Source of the DNA: Aphrocallistes beatrix
Lineage: Eukaryota > Porifera > Hexactinellida > Sceptrulophora > Aphrocallistidae
NCBI GenBank assembly: GCA_963281255.1
Contig: OY725489.1
Span: 2,294,001 to 2,358,000 of the forward strand
DNA: 64,000 bases
Direction of reading: 5' to 3'
A model generated the notes under the pieces. The model did not search any database. It was not told where the DNA came from and saw only the letters and a program-made list of their open reading frames with translations. Positions 22,013 through 33,005 of this stretch are shown in pieces. Every line of letters begins with the position of its first letter. The stretch's first letter is position 1. The translations under genes and the position numbers were made by a program.

Positions 22013-22091
22013 TATATATATATATACATACACACACAAACAAACAAACATTAATCGAGTTTTAATATTAAGGATATATATATATATATTG

Positions 22092-22373
22092 CTCAGACGA
22101 AAAGGTCGACCCATCATGTAATTATGACATCATTGTCACATTTTTTAAAGTTATGCAATACAGTTATTCGAACATAACTCAGCCATTATAGGAGATAGAA
22201 AACTGATATTTTAATAGAATCTGTATGCTAACATACTTCACATATGATGTAACTATCATCAAAAATGATGACTCATCGCTTTGTTATGACGTCTTCATTA
22301 CGCAACAAAATTTTTAAAAATGACAAATTTATTTATTTTTCGAGTGATATCAATTATCACAGTAGGACAGACC
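22092..22373 (-). repeat. GC-core repeat unit (truncated)
   Basis: This is the AT-rich body of the unit without its GC core. It starts at GCTCAGACGAAAAGGTCGAC and ends in CACAGTAGGACAGACC. It contains a degenerate AP-1/CRE region. Confidence 0.7.
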
Positions 22374-22592
22374 ATAGCCTACTACAACAGGCCATTTCAC
22401 TACTTTAGACCAGGGATTAGATAAATTCGAGTTTTAATACTATTAAATTTAACACAATATCATTTTTGATATATTTAGTATTGTGTAATTATACATCCTC
22501 TACCCCACAATAATGATATTACTGACTGTTGGCATATTTTAGTTGACGGACAAGGAATACTACATAAATATATGTGTATATATAGACATATA

Positions 22593-24128
22593 TTAATTAG
22601 AGGTAAGTTTAAGTATCTTCCTTTGAGTATCTTTGGGACAAGAGGTGGTAGAAGTAATATTCTTGGTCTTGTTGTTGAGTAAACAGTTACTTGAAGTCAT
22701 TAAAATACAACGTAGCATATCTTTTTTGTCAATACAGCAATCAGTACACTCAAAAGCCCAATCCTCACCTTCTTCATCCTCAATTTTTAGAATAGCCAAC
22801 TGAGCCTCATTCAAATGCTCCGGGTGCGTATCGAAACTGGGCGAGTGGACACATGTGTCATCAACAAATGCCTGTACATTCGGACACCCTCGTAGAGCCT
22901 GCTCTACCGCTCGCTGATAAGTAGCCTGTGAGTTTGACAATCCAAAAGGCATGCGGTTGAATTCAAACTGACCGCGCGTTGAAACAAACGCAGTGAACTC
23001 CTTATGCTTTTCCTTCACAGGAACGCTCCAGTATGCCGATGCCCCATCCAGTGTAGAGAATACAGTTGCCCCTCCCAAACGATCGAAAACATCTCGGGTA
23101 TCCGGCATAGGATAGGCATCTCGCTTCGTCACATCGTTGAGATCCCGGTAATCTACGGCAAATCGATGGGTTCCGTCCTTTTTCTTCACTAAGATCACCC
23201 GACTCGCCCAAGAGGAAGAAGAGGGACGTATGATCTCATTCTCGAGCATTTCATCTATCTGCTTGGATACCTGCGCCTCAATTTCCGGGGAAACACGCAA
23301 CGGCCGGCTTCTGGTCGGTCGCTCATCCAGAAGAGTGATAACGTGTTCCGCGGTTCCAATTTCGCGCGGGCTCTTCGGGTTCTCCGCGAAAACGTCTTTC
23401 CATCTCGACAGCACCTTGCGTATGGCTGTCTCTTCTGGCGGTGATAGTTTCGGGTTTATATCGAACCTGGCCTCCAAGCTATCTCCCTCCTTTCCCATCT
23501 CAGTCTGCATAATTTCTGCTCTAGTCGCCGCGTATCCCCCGCGTGCAGCAGCTAAAGAGGTTTTCCAACAACCACCTAGCCTAACTCTCATGTTTTCCCA
23601 ATCGAAAGTAGTATTCTTGAAGTGCGAGAGGAAACTTCGCCCCAATATAACCACCCTATTGTTAGTATTGAGTACTTCGATTTCGTGTTCTAGTGGTCGA
23701 CCATCCCCCACATCTATCGCCACGCAGGCCGTACCACAGACCGCAAGCGATGTCCGCCCTAGCCCATACACTTGACTGTACTTTGTGCTGTAAGGGATAT
23801 TCATCTTTTGTATGGTGCCTCTGTCCACCACCGAAGGATCCGCCCCCGTGTCCATCATTACATTGATGGGTTTGCCGTTCCATTTAACTGGTACCACAAC
23901 CGCCGTCTCATGTACAACACTATGCTGCGTCGTGGCCTGAAATAGCCCTCTTCGACTTCGTGTATGTGGGCAATAGCGGACCTCGTGTCCTCTTTCGCCA
24001 CATTTCGCACAGTGCCGTTCCGGGCATTGGGCCATAAAGTGCCTGTCCGAGTCGCAAATAAAGCACCGACCCTTCTTAGGGAATTGGCTTGCCGGATACT
24101 TCCTTGTAGGTCCATCCCGCCTCCCCAT
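22593..24128 (-). pseudogene. Ty3/Gypsy retrotransposon gag-pol fragment (zinc knuckles, protease, RT)
   Basis: This 511-codon frame has two CCHC zinc knuckles at residues 22-35 (CFICDSDRHFMAQC) and 40-53 (CAKCGERGHEVRYC). An aspartic protease active site DTGA begins at about residue 93. A reverse transcriptase follows with VKKKDGTHRFAVDYRDLND, STLDGASAYW (motif A), FNRMPFGLSNSQATYQ (motif B) and AFVDDT (catalytic FVDD, about residue 420). The frame then leaves the RT family for a cysteine-containing tail (about the last 70 residues, with WAFECTDCC). RNase H and integrase are missing, and no LTR is seen. No capsid domain is recognised upstream. It is a retrotransposon fragment. The Gypsy integrase C-terminus at 57.5-58.1 kb is a separate piece. 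Confidence 0.9.
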
Positions 24129-24579
24129 TGCCCCTTTGCTGCGTGGCGCATCCTTTTACTAGTATGTATAGAAACAGTTGAGAGCTAACATTCAAGAACA
24201 AATACAACGTAAAAGTAAAAAGGAACCATATAGCAGAGAAAGAAAATAGCCATAACATTGATATATAATTTATTGGAACGTAGACTAGTTTCATATCGTT
24301 ATGCGTCAAACAAATGTTGAATTAGATTTGGAACAAAAATTATTTATTCATATTATGGGTGCGTAAGAAAATCCACTTTATCTTATCCCTGGTACCATGG
24401 AAAATTGTTCAGTGAAAAGGCCCGAAATTTAGCCAGGATTCGGTGTGCACAAGAAACGCACCAACGTCGTATATTGTATCACATGGAGTTTTAGCGGAAG
24501 TATCACGGAAGCGGTGCGATTAGGGCACAAGATATGCCTCAGGAGGGATGGAACTGAGATGGTCTTTGATGACAGGATT

Positions 24580-25324
24580 CAGATTCTGTTTACTACGAGG
24601 ATCAATTGAGAACTTGCCAACATCCAACAAGATCCTAAACTTAAAACTGGATCGGATACGACGGCTGTACTGGGAACTTTCATTGGCATAGTATTGGAAT
24701 AACCTCTAGCATGACCATTTTCGGTCACCATTTCTGCAAGAACTGTATTAATACATTATTATTCCAGTATTTTTGGAGAAAAGTCCAAGAATTAGGCCTG
24801 AAAACGAAATATCCGGAGGATCCATCATTTGCGTTAAAAATCCGAATGTTACCAGCCCTCACCTACAGATATCCCTGAATTTTTAATCAACTCTTTATGG
24901 AACTTTCCATTGAAGCCTGTGATTTAGCTCTCTACTTTGAATCCACCTATATTGGCATGCACTTAACTGACACACCATCGTTATTCCTAGTACATTTTCT
25001 CTGGAACTATGGAATAACCATTTCATGGTACATTTCGCTCTCCCTAGAACCACTAAAGTAGTTGAGGCATGACACAGGTCATTTTCTACTCACATGTCCT
25101 GTAATCATCCATCACTTTGGAAGTTTCTTAGCGTACTGAAAAAAGAACAAAGCTTAACTGAGGTCAAGCAAGCGTCCTACCTATCTATATGTAGTAAGAA
25201 TCCCTCAAAGAGAAAATCTAATGCTGATCATGAAATAACATTAGAGACTATAGTTGAAGGCTATCTGACGCGTCCCAAGATGGATTTTCTTAGAGTTGCA
25301 TACCAATTCGCATTCAACTCTTAA
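24580..25324 (+). pseudogene. FLYWCH-type MULE transposase relic
   Basis: Across frames the blocks are: FDDRIQILFTTRIN (about 24580); WRKVQELGLKTKYPEDPSFA followed by LKIRMLPAL (about 24775-24860); LALYFESTYIG (about 24920-24955); LWNYG/WNNHFMVHFALPRTTKVV (about 25000-25060); and an intact C-terminal frame, HPSLWKFLSVLKKEQSLTEV to a final PKMDFLRVAYQ (25094-25324). This is the conserved C-terminal end of MULE transposases that carry an N-terminal FLYWCH finger. At least four frameshifts or stops separate the blocks. Terminal repeats could not be found. It belongs to the same family as the miniature copy at 6445-7109, and could be its autonomous relative. Confidence 0.75.
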
Positions 25325-26555
25325 TCTTTACATATAGGACAACAATTAATACCTTAGTACCAGTATTCGTCGTGTGATCTTTTGCAAAAATAGAAAATAG
25401 TTCAAAATTCGGACTGAAACGTGCGTTTAGAAGACATAAAGGTAATGCGTATATGTACTATTACCTAATAGTATATAAGGTAGAATTCGCTCATTAGCAA
25501 CTCCCCAGATCTGGGAGGTTTGGGTATTTGTATTTTAAAACTATTTGTTTTCTTTTTTAAACCAATTTTGTTAAACTCTATTACTAGTAGTCTATACTCG
25601 ATTTATAAAGAGTTGGCAATTTCAGATTTATTTTTGTACAAAATGAAGATTTGCTGATGAAGAAAAATAGTATTGTTTAAGTTTGATTGCGAAAATCCAT
25701 TAAATATCTAGATGTGAGATTAAAATTAATATCCTAACAACTTGAAAAATATAGTCAAGATTTGGGATATAGAAGTTGATAAATGATAACCTTATTTTAA
25801 TTGCAAATATAATACCTCGCGGAAACGTTCCAAATGTGGAATTGTCCGACTTTCAGTGGATAGGACTAATATAAATATACTATGTCCCGAAAAATAGCTC
25901 AATGCCCCCACTAAAATACTACTTAGGTCTCGCTTTTTTACTCGCAGAGGTATATAAATATCAAAAATCTCTCAACTCTTTTTGTTCGACTCGCCGATAT
26001 ATTTACAAAGTCGTTGACCTTTTGATTCTAACTCGCGTTAATTAATAATATGTTCTGCAGATACTCAAATTTTATCGGCCACTTTTGCATGTTACTTCAA
26101 CACACAGACCCAAATCCAGATAAAAGTCTGTTTTGTTGAATCAAAGTTATCGAACCAGTTGAAAAAGTTTAGCCATAATAAAAACACACCAAAAATGTGT
26201 TTAGATAGGTATATTGGCATAGCAGGGGGATAATGACAATATGATAACCCTTTTTATGGCAGAACAAACCATAATAAAGGGACGACAGTTTCCTATCGAA
26301 GAGGAGGTTTGAGAAACATACTATATATACAGGCATATATATGGAAAATATAAGCGTAAAAAAATAACAAATAATTAAAAAGTCACTTGATCCAATATTA
26401 ATGATGAATTAATCATTTTACCTACCTATCTAAAAACATGCGCTAACTATTGTTATGTCATATCTAAACTAAACAAAACCAAACTAAACTAAAGACAAGA
26501 TTATATCTTATTTAAAATATATTTGCAAACTATTCACCAATATGAATACTTCATT
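25325..26555. other. AT-rich stretch without recognised gene
   Basis: No conserved coding motif is seen. Minor features are AAACTAAAC-type short repeats at about 26465-26495 and a TATATACAGGCATATATATG run near 26320. Confidence 0.5.
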
Positions 26556-26755
26556 TGTGTGGTTTGCGGGCAATGATAATATCACAGAAATTCAATTTCA
26601 TTAAATAAATTATCTTGCAGCAGTGATTTGCTTAGATACGATACTTGAAATTTGAAATTGGTGTGGTTTGAGGTCAGTAATAATATCAGAGGAATTCAAT
26701 GGTTTCATTAAATAACTAGCCCTGTATGGTTTGCTTAGATACGACATGTAGATTT
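26556..26755. repeat. Two-copy tandem duplication, about 100 bp
   Basis: Copies at about 26556-26655 and 26660-26755 share TGTGGTTTG, AATAATATCA, AATTCAAT and TTTGCTTAGATACGA. They are diverged. Confidence 0.65.
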
Positions 26756-26894
26756 AGATTTATCTAGTAACTTAGATTCAATCGTATACACGACAACAAG
26801 AATGTCACGAATTGTCTGTGTCCCTTCCTAACTTCATCCCGAGCGAAGGCACAACCAAACTATGATATTTTCGACAAATCCGCATTATACCTAG

Positions 26895-27060
26895 TGAATA
26901 CTTCCTTTATAAAGAAATGCCACATCTTGATGGTGTTTTGGGTGGAGATATAGAGATCATGGCAGCTTCAGCAATTTTCCAGTTGATATTTATGTAGCAA
27001 ACGACAACTACTTAAATACCCTGGGGCCTGAATGCTTTTGGCAGAGTTATAGTATATTCG
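26895..27060 (+). pseudogene. OTU-like protease domain fragment
   Basis: In two frames the segment reads GGDIEIMAASAIFQ, then IYVANDNYLNTLGPECFWQS. These resemble WATDVELLAVSGMLNSDVYI and the following stretch of the OTU protein at 53253-53350, at equivalent positions. Neither the DGNC nucleophile block nor the catalytic HY motif is recognisable nearby. It may be a relic of a second integrase-plus-OTU transposon. The ACGAATTGTCTGTGT just upstream resembles the MULE subterminal repeat but without context. The assignment is tentative. Confidence 0.45.
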
Positions 27061-27511
27061 AAATTTGATAGTGTATACATCGTTGTAAGATTTTCACCTA
27101 AAATTAGTTGTAATCTAATATTAAGGTTAAAAAATTATCTGATATCCAGTTACTAATATAATGTTATATCCAATTACAGATAGCAAAGAATTTAAACGAT
27201 AATTAGTTGTAACCCAATAGTTTAAGTCTAATTAATTAGACAAATATCCAGCTTATACTTTTTTGAAATTTCTAATTATAGTTTTCAATTCTAAAGATAG
27301 TTTTAGAATTCATTATATGAATATATAATGTCTTTTGGAATATGATACATTCATAATCTAATATCCTTACATTTAATTTTCTAATTTTAGTTTTCAATTC
27401 AAAAGTTAATTTTAGAATACGATATAAGTATATAAGATCTAATCCATAGAATACAAACAAGCACATATCAAAGTTTTACATAAGATTATTCTATAAACTT
27501 GTATAATTGCA

Positions 27512-30500
27512 ATGGCATACAGATACAGAAACGAATCAAGTTCGTCCGATGATAACGACACCTTTTCACGAGGTCGTCGCATATTGAGGAGCGATAGCTA
27601 TTCTCTTCCTCCAACTCCAGCGCCTCAGCAACAACCAACTACATCCATTGCGCGCATGAATACTCCGCTTACCCCTGAAGATAGCCCAACCTTTTCGGGT
27701 TTACGACAAGCTGTCATTACTCCATTGGAACCAGGGTTGGAGCTATGCGCCCAAGAGCCAGATGGTGTATTCCAAGAACCTGTAGACTATGGCACTATCG
27801 ATTTCAGAACTAAGGGAAAGAGAAAGTACAAATTTGGCGCGCACAAGAGACAATTTCCAGGGAATAGATTCACTTCCTCAAAAAGAAGCTTTTCGCCAAC
27901 ATATGAGTGGGAAGGTGTTATCTCTCCTATTCCTGTGAATTTCCCTCAAAGCGAGTTCGACCGCTTCAAGCAACAATCCAAACCAATACCACCTCCACCT
28001 CCAGGATCAATATCAGGAACATCTAAGGCGACTGTTGAAAAACAGTATGAGGAAACGGTTGCTCATCGAAAGCTTCTGTATACACCTGAATCTTTCGAAC
28101 CATGTGATACCCCCTTGCGGATGCAAACATACGACAACATGATAGTGAATCTTCAGACACTCCAAACCATGTTAGATGATCTTACGGTCTGCAAATCGTG
28201 TAAAAATGGCTCCATGGGGATGTTCCAATCGAAGCAGAGGGCTGGATCCGCTACTTACCTACAACTCAGGTGTCCAGCATGTTCCACCCAGCAAGGCTTT
28301 TGGAGTGTAGGGGCTAAATCCCAAGCAAAAATTCAAGTTGGCGACCAGCAAATTCGAAAAAGAAACGAACTACTCTATGGTAGTATTTTGGGTGGCAGGC
28401 TTATTGGTGTGGGACTTTCTAAGCTTAAACTATATCACTCGACACTAAGCATACCCATCCCCTGTTCTCGCCATACTTACGTTGAAGCGGAAAGGGAGTT
28501 AATAGTTGCAGCAGAATATATTGCAGAAAAATCAATGAAAAGAGCGGTGAAAGAACTCCAAACTCACGCAGAATGTCAATTCGATGGAAAATATGTCCAT
28601 GCTATTGCTTCATATGATGGTTCTTACCAACAACGTAGTGGAAAAAGTGGCGGAGGATTTAGCAGGTACTGCTTTGCAGCGGCAATATCCGCAAACATGG
28701 GAAAGGTTTTATCATATGGCATAGCATCAAACTCATGGAAACTTTGCAACGAGTATGAAAATCTTCTAATGACAGGCCAAATCACGAAAAAAGATCTGTT
28801 GACTTGGAACGCAAGTCATTCCAAAGTTTGCACTGCTAAGTATCAAGACTACGCCTCTGTGCAGCTTGAATCAGCGTTGGTACCATCTGTTGTACAAGAT
28901 GCACTTGATCGCGGTGTAATTTTTTCAGGATTAGTAACAGATGGTGATACAAAAACTCACCAGAAATTGCATTCAGCAGGTCTCTATAAACACCTTGGCA
29001 TACATGAAATTGAACGTATTGAATGCTTGGCTCACGTTTCCAAAAGGATCAAAATTAACATCATTCGAAGGCAAGAAAAGGCGCTAAAACTCAATAGAGC
29101 TGAAAAGAATCTTCAAAAACAGTTATTAGCCCAAGGCGGGATGTCAGAGGCAGAAGCTTTGAAGCAAGTATCACCTGAATTTTGGGGCACATTACAAAAG
29201 GACTCCCGCAAAAGAGGAACCAGGGAGGGAGCTGCCAAAGTAATTCGAACCGTTAATGATACCGTTGCTGGACAGGTAGCAAGCTACTATAGGCTTGCTA
29301 TACATCGTAATCGCGGCAATATTCACGAAATTATTCGTGCTATATATATGCAATTCATTTGCACCTTTCAGCAAATGATGGCAATGCCAAAGATAACCAT
29401 AGATTCTGCCCCATCACAAGTAATACCTGGTGCCGGTACCAAGAAGCGATTTTCAATCATAGAACTCCTCACCACCCGAATTACCTAAGTGTAGGTGCTT
29501 GCAAGATTATTACCGATGTTTTCCAAGAATTCGGCTATAATGCACCAGGGTTCATTCAAAAAGTTCAAGAGGGGAGAACCTCGAACCATAATGAGGCCAT
29601 ACACTCTGTATTATGGAGAATGGTTCATAAAGATGAATATGCAAGCTATGAGATGATGCAATTAGGTTCCGCCCTTGCAATCATCAGATATAATGATGGC
29701 TTCCGAGGAATAGAAACGCTATTTCAACTCGTTGAAATACAAATTTCCCCACAAATTCGTACCACTTCGAAAAATTAGACCTGTTGCATGAAAAAATGCC
29801 CCCCCCCGTGAAAAAATGCCCCTACCATGGATATTCATGTAATATAGGGGGGCAAAATTTAATGGAGTTAGCGTGAAAAATTGCCCCCCCCGTGAAAAAA
29901 TGCCCCCACCATGGATATTCTTGAGTTTAACACTAAATATTGCTGATACTATCTATATACGATACATTTATGAAAGTCATTGTTATTACTTCACTTGACT
30001 AGTTTGTTGATTTGCAATGCTTTAGTAAACGAATAGAAGCCAAATAGCATTCAAAATGTTTTGTATAAGCATTGGCATACTTTAGAATATCCATGGTGGG
30101 GGGCATTTTTTCACGGGGGGGCAATTTTTCACGCTAACTCCATTAAATCCCCCCCCCCATATTACATGAATATCCATGGTGGGGGCATTTTTTCAGGGGG
30201 GGACATTTTTTCATGCAACAGACCTCAGAAGGGTGAAAGCAAGCTATCAGATTCAAGCCAGGCAACAGAGGCGTTTTGCTAAGAGGCAGCATCGATATAG
30301 CAAAGTCGCGAGACAAATCAGAAAACACGGCGCTGGCTATTCCTCTGGAGCATATTCAACAGACCAGCAGAAATTTCACAGCTCGTCTTCCGAAGAGGAT
30401 ATTCCGCAGCCTCAATCAGCTCCATTAGCCATATGCCAAATATGTCAAGGCACTGAAGAAAACTGCATAGTCGGCATTGGAATCGGCCTGAAAGTCAAAT

Positions 30501-30643
30501 CAACCCAGATCAATTGGATTCAATGCGATAGATGTGATCTGTGGAGCCACATGGAGTGCGTGGGTATCGCTGAAAATGAAATTGAAGAAGATACCGACTG
30601 GTATTGTATAGATTGTGTTGATTCTTTTGAAACTTTTGTGTAA
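27512..30643 (+). pseudogene. Mutator-like transposase with C-terminal PHD finger (near-complete)
   Basis: The main frame 27512-29488 starts at an ATG and encodes 658 residues. There is a Ser/Pro-rich N-terminus, a zinc-ribbon-like pair CKSC and CPAC (about residues 229-255), and then the Mutator-like core. The core has SYDGSYQQRSG with Asp369 and VTDGDTKTH with Asp477, and ECLAHVSKR as a likely acidic third site. The homologous frame continues at about 29400-29730 (WCRYQEAIFNHRTPHHPNYL, GSALAIIRYNDGF) after a frameshift, then at 30230-30643 (KHGAGYSSGAYS, then PHD CQIC, CDRC, WSHMEC, WYCIDC). A MITE (29782-30220) sits between. AATAAA follows at 30700. The 4.6-6.1-kb relic has the same order, so PHD is part of the gene. 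Probably inactive unless the frameshifts are sequencing errors. Confidence 0.85.
29782..30220. mobile_element. 439-bp MITE with poly-C tracts inserted in the transposase gene
   Basis: The termini are TGTTGCATGAAAAAATG and its inverse. GACC flanks both sides (29778-29781 and 30221-30224). Nested inverted arms contain GAAAAAATGCCC, CCATGGATATTC and C/G homopolymers of 7-10 bases. Removing it rejoins the GACC site and restores a frame into the PHD part (EKLDLRRVKA) apart from an upstream frameshift. The superfamily is not identified. Confidence 0.85.
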
Positions 30644-30699
30644 TATTAGAAAATACTATTCTTTCTAGAGATGTACTTGTTTGTTGTTTAGTTATTGAG

Positions 30700-30705
30700 A
30701 ATAAA
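30700..30705 (+). promoter_or_regulatory. Candidate polyadenylation signal
   Basis: AATAAA lies 57 bases beyond the stop of the PHD segment, with GTTTGTTGTT following as a possible downstream element. This is consistent with the 3-prime end of the Mutator/PHD transcript. Confidence 0.5.
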
Positions 30706-31270
30706 ACAATAGTTTGTTGTTAAGGATTCTTTCTTACATTTGACCACGATATCATTAAACAATTATCAAGTTAAATGGGATTTGATGTTATCAATAGTAG
30801 AAAATGTTAGTGTTCCCCAATCTTTATAAGCCATTCGAACTTTCAGAAGAAGAATATTTTCAATTATCATAATACTTCGCTTAGACTCATTTGGGCCTCG
30901 GAACGCAGTTTAGGAAGCTTTCCAAAAGAGAATAGAACAAAGTATATAATTCTAATGTTTGTGTCCAATAGACATTTGAAAACACAGTAATATGACGAAC
31001 CTTTCGACACAATGGAACTCTAAGCTCATATTTTTTGGGTGCTTAACAACCTGTAGGGACCCAAGCAGACATAAATTCATTTACAGCAATTTATACAGTG
31101 ATATTTTCGGGAATATGAGGATAAAAGCATGATTGTACTGCAAAATTCAGTTTAATGAGCCCCATTAATCAGTTTAATGACCCAATTAATAATTAACCGG
31201 TTGTTTGCTCGGGCCATGGAGGTTCTTTAGCAATCCTTTAAAATTGTAAACTCTAATAAATCTAGACTAG
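30706..31270. other. No recognised gene
   Basis: AT-rich, without conserved frames. The right terminus of the Mutator/PHD element should lie here, but I could not identify a matching inverted end near 27 kb. Confidence 0.45.
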
Positions 31271-31274
31271 TTAA

Positions 31275-32492
31275 GGTTGGTGTTTCCTTCCAGAACTAAC
31301 TTTAAAAGTTTTCATTATTCTCTCCTGAATTTTTTTGTGGAAACTATTCTCGATGAGTTATCTACAAAATTACACTTTTCGGGAGCACAAGAAGTAAGAG
31401 AAAAATTATTTTTTTCCCAAATGACCTAATTTATAGAGGACATTCAAGGAAACTTCAATGCCTTATGCCTCTTTTACTCAATTATTCTTGCACAAAATGG
31501 TTGAATCAAGAAAATAATAGGAATAGAATTTTCAATTTTAACCAAAATAATTTTTTCTTTCAAATTTCGTTTATACAAAATTTAGAGGCAGATTTTCGTA
31601 AGGAAAAATATTTTAACTTTTTTCAAATGTAGAATATCAAAAATCTGTCTCTATCATTTTGTTTTACGTGACGAGATCTTTCTAAAACCGTCGAGTTTTT
31701 AACTCTACGACCTTTGTAACTAGAGATTCCTCCTTTGTAAAATTGATTTTTTTGAGTGCTAAAAACAGGCTACAAAGCAATTTTCTTCGGAAAGGCTTGA
31801 TTTCCATTAGTTTTTACTGTATTCTGATAATAAATAACATCAAAACATCCTAAATCAACAATTTATAGTAGTACTTAACTTCAAAATATGACATATCAAA
31901 TTTTTTCAAATCATGACACCTTCAAAAGTGTGAAAAAGTTGACAGTTATCACTGGGGGCTCAAAAATGACCATGTCCGATGGTTTCCGCCGAAATCCCAT
32001 ACCAATACTTTATTCGACTATGCCAGGTCGTTATTTTAATACTGAATTCGTACTCAACATTAAATTTCCAGCAATTTGATATATATATTGACCATATTTG
32101 GAAATATTTTTGGTTGCCTTTTCCTAGCAACGGTCAGGAATGTTAAAAAATTCCTGGCCGTTGCTAGGCACGGTCAAACAAAAATGTTTCCAAATATGGT
32201 CAATATATATATCAAATTGCTGGAAATCTAGTGCTGAGAATGAATTCAGCATTAAAAAGATGATCTGGCACTGTTAAAAGAAGTTATAGGTGTGGGACAT
32301 TTCGCATTTAAAATGTGTCGTTTTTAGAGCGACACCAGGTGATACAAGTGGCTCAAAGTGGCGAAATATTGGGGCTGGAGTTATAAAAATCGGGATTATT
32401 GTTTAGAACCCCTATAAGGATCTAAAAATGATAAAACAGCAATTTGGGCACATTTTTAATAAAAAACAAGTTTCGCATGGGAAACACCAACC
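31275..32492. mobile_element. TTAA-flanked non-autonomous element, family A variant
   Basis: The ends are GGTTGGTGTTTCC and the inverse GGAAACACCAACC. TTAA is at 31271-31274 and 32493-32496. Length is 1218 bp. The interior is related to 3180-4309 but in the opposite orientation. It shares ATTTCCAGCAATTTGATATA and the hairpin (about 32017-32290). It has no coding capacity. Confidence 0.85.
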
Positions 32493-32496
32493 TTAA

Positions 32497-33001
32497 CTCT
32501 CCAATCCAATAGACAAGTGAAGAAAATATGTATAATTCAAAAGGTTTAGATATAAACTACTCTAATTAAATTAGAAACATCTTCATTGATATCTAGTCCT
32601 TCAATCTTTGAATCCTTTTGCAAATGCACTCTTTTTAAAATAATTCTTCAGTTAGGATTTCCAAATATCAGCTTCTTCTTCGATTTGGGATAGTGTTAGC
32701 GCATGTTTTTACTTTTAATATGAGATACATTTCTGAATGTGGTTGAACCCTGGATTCATCGATGAGGTAATAATATCTCAATTTTTCGCAAACATAACCC
32801 ACAGTGATTTGAGGTCAATCTTTTAGTTTGTCACTTACTTTGGTGTTTCAGATTGTATCATTTCCCATAAAATCATTTTTTGAAATAAATTATTTAGTAT
32901 TCTTCCCAAGACTTTGACCGATCTGAAGTGTTTCCCACCGAGCTCGTTAAGCGTTTCATATAACACACATTGCTTAACGAATAACAAACATCATTTTGTT
33001 G
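32497..33001. other. No recognised gene
   Basis: AT-rich intervening DNA between two TTAA-flanked elements. No motif is seen. Confidence 0.45.
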
Positions 33002-33005
33002 TTAA

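Noticed and set aside
23230-23775. 181-residue + strand frame
   Set aside because: It is the antisense shadow of the Gypsy protease/RT gene.
22593-24309. A complete LTR retrotransposon
   Set aside because: No LTR pair, primer binding site, RNase H or integrase was found around the RT frame.
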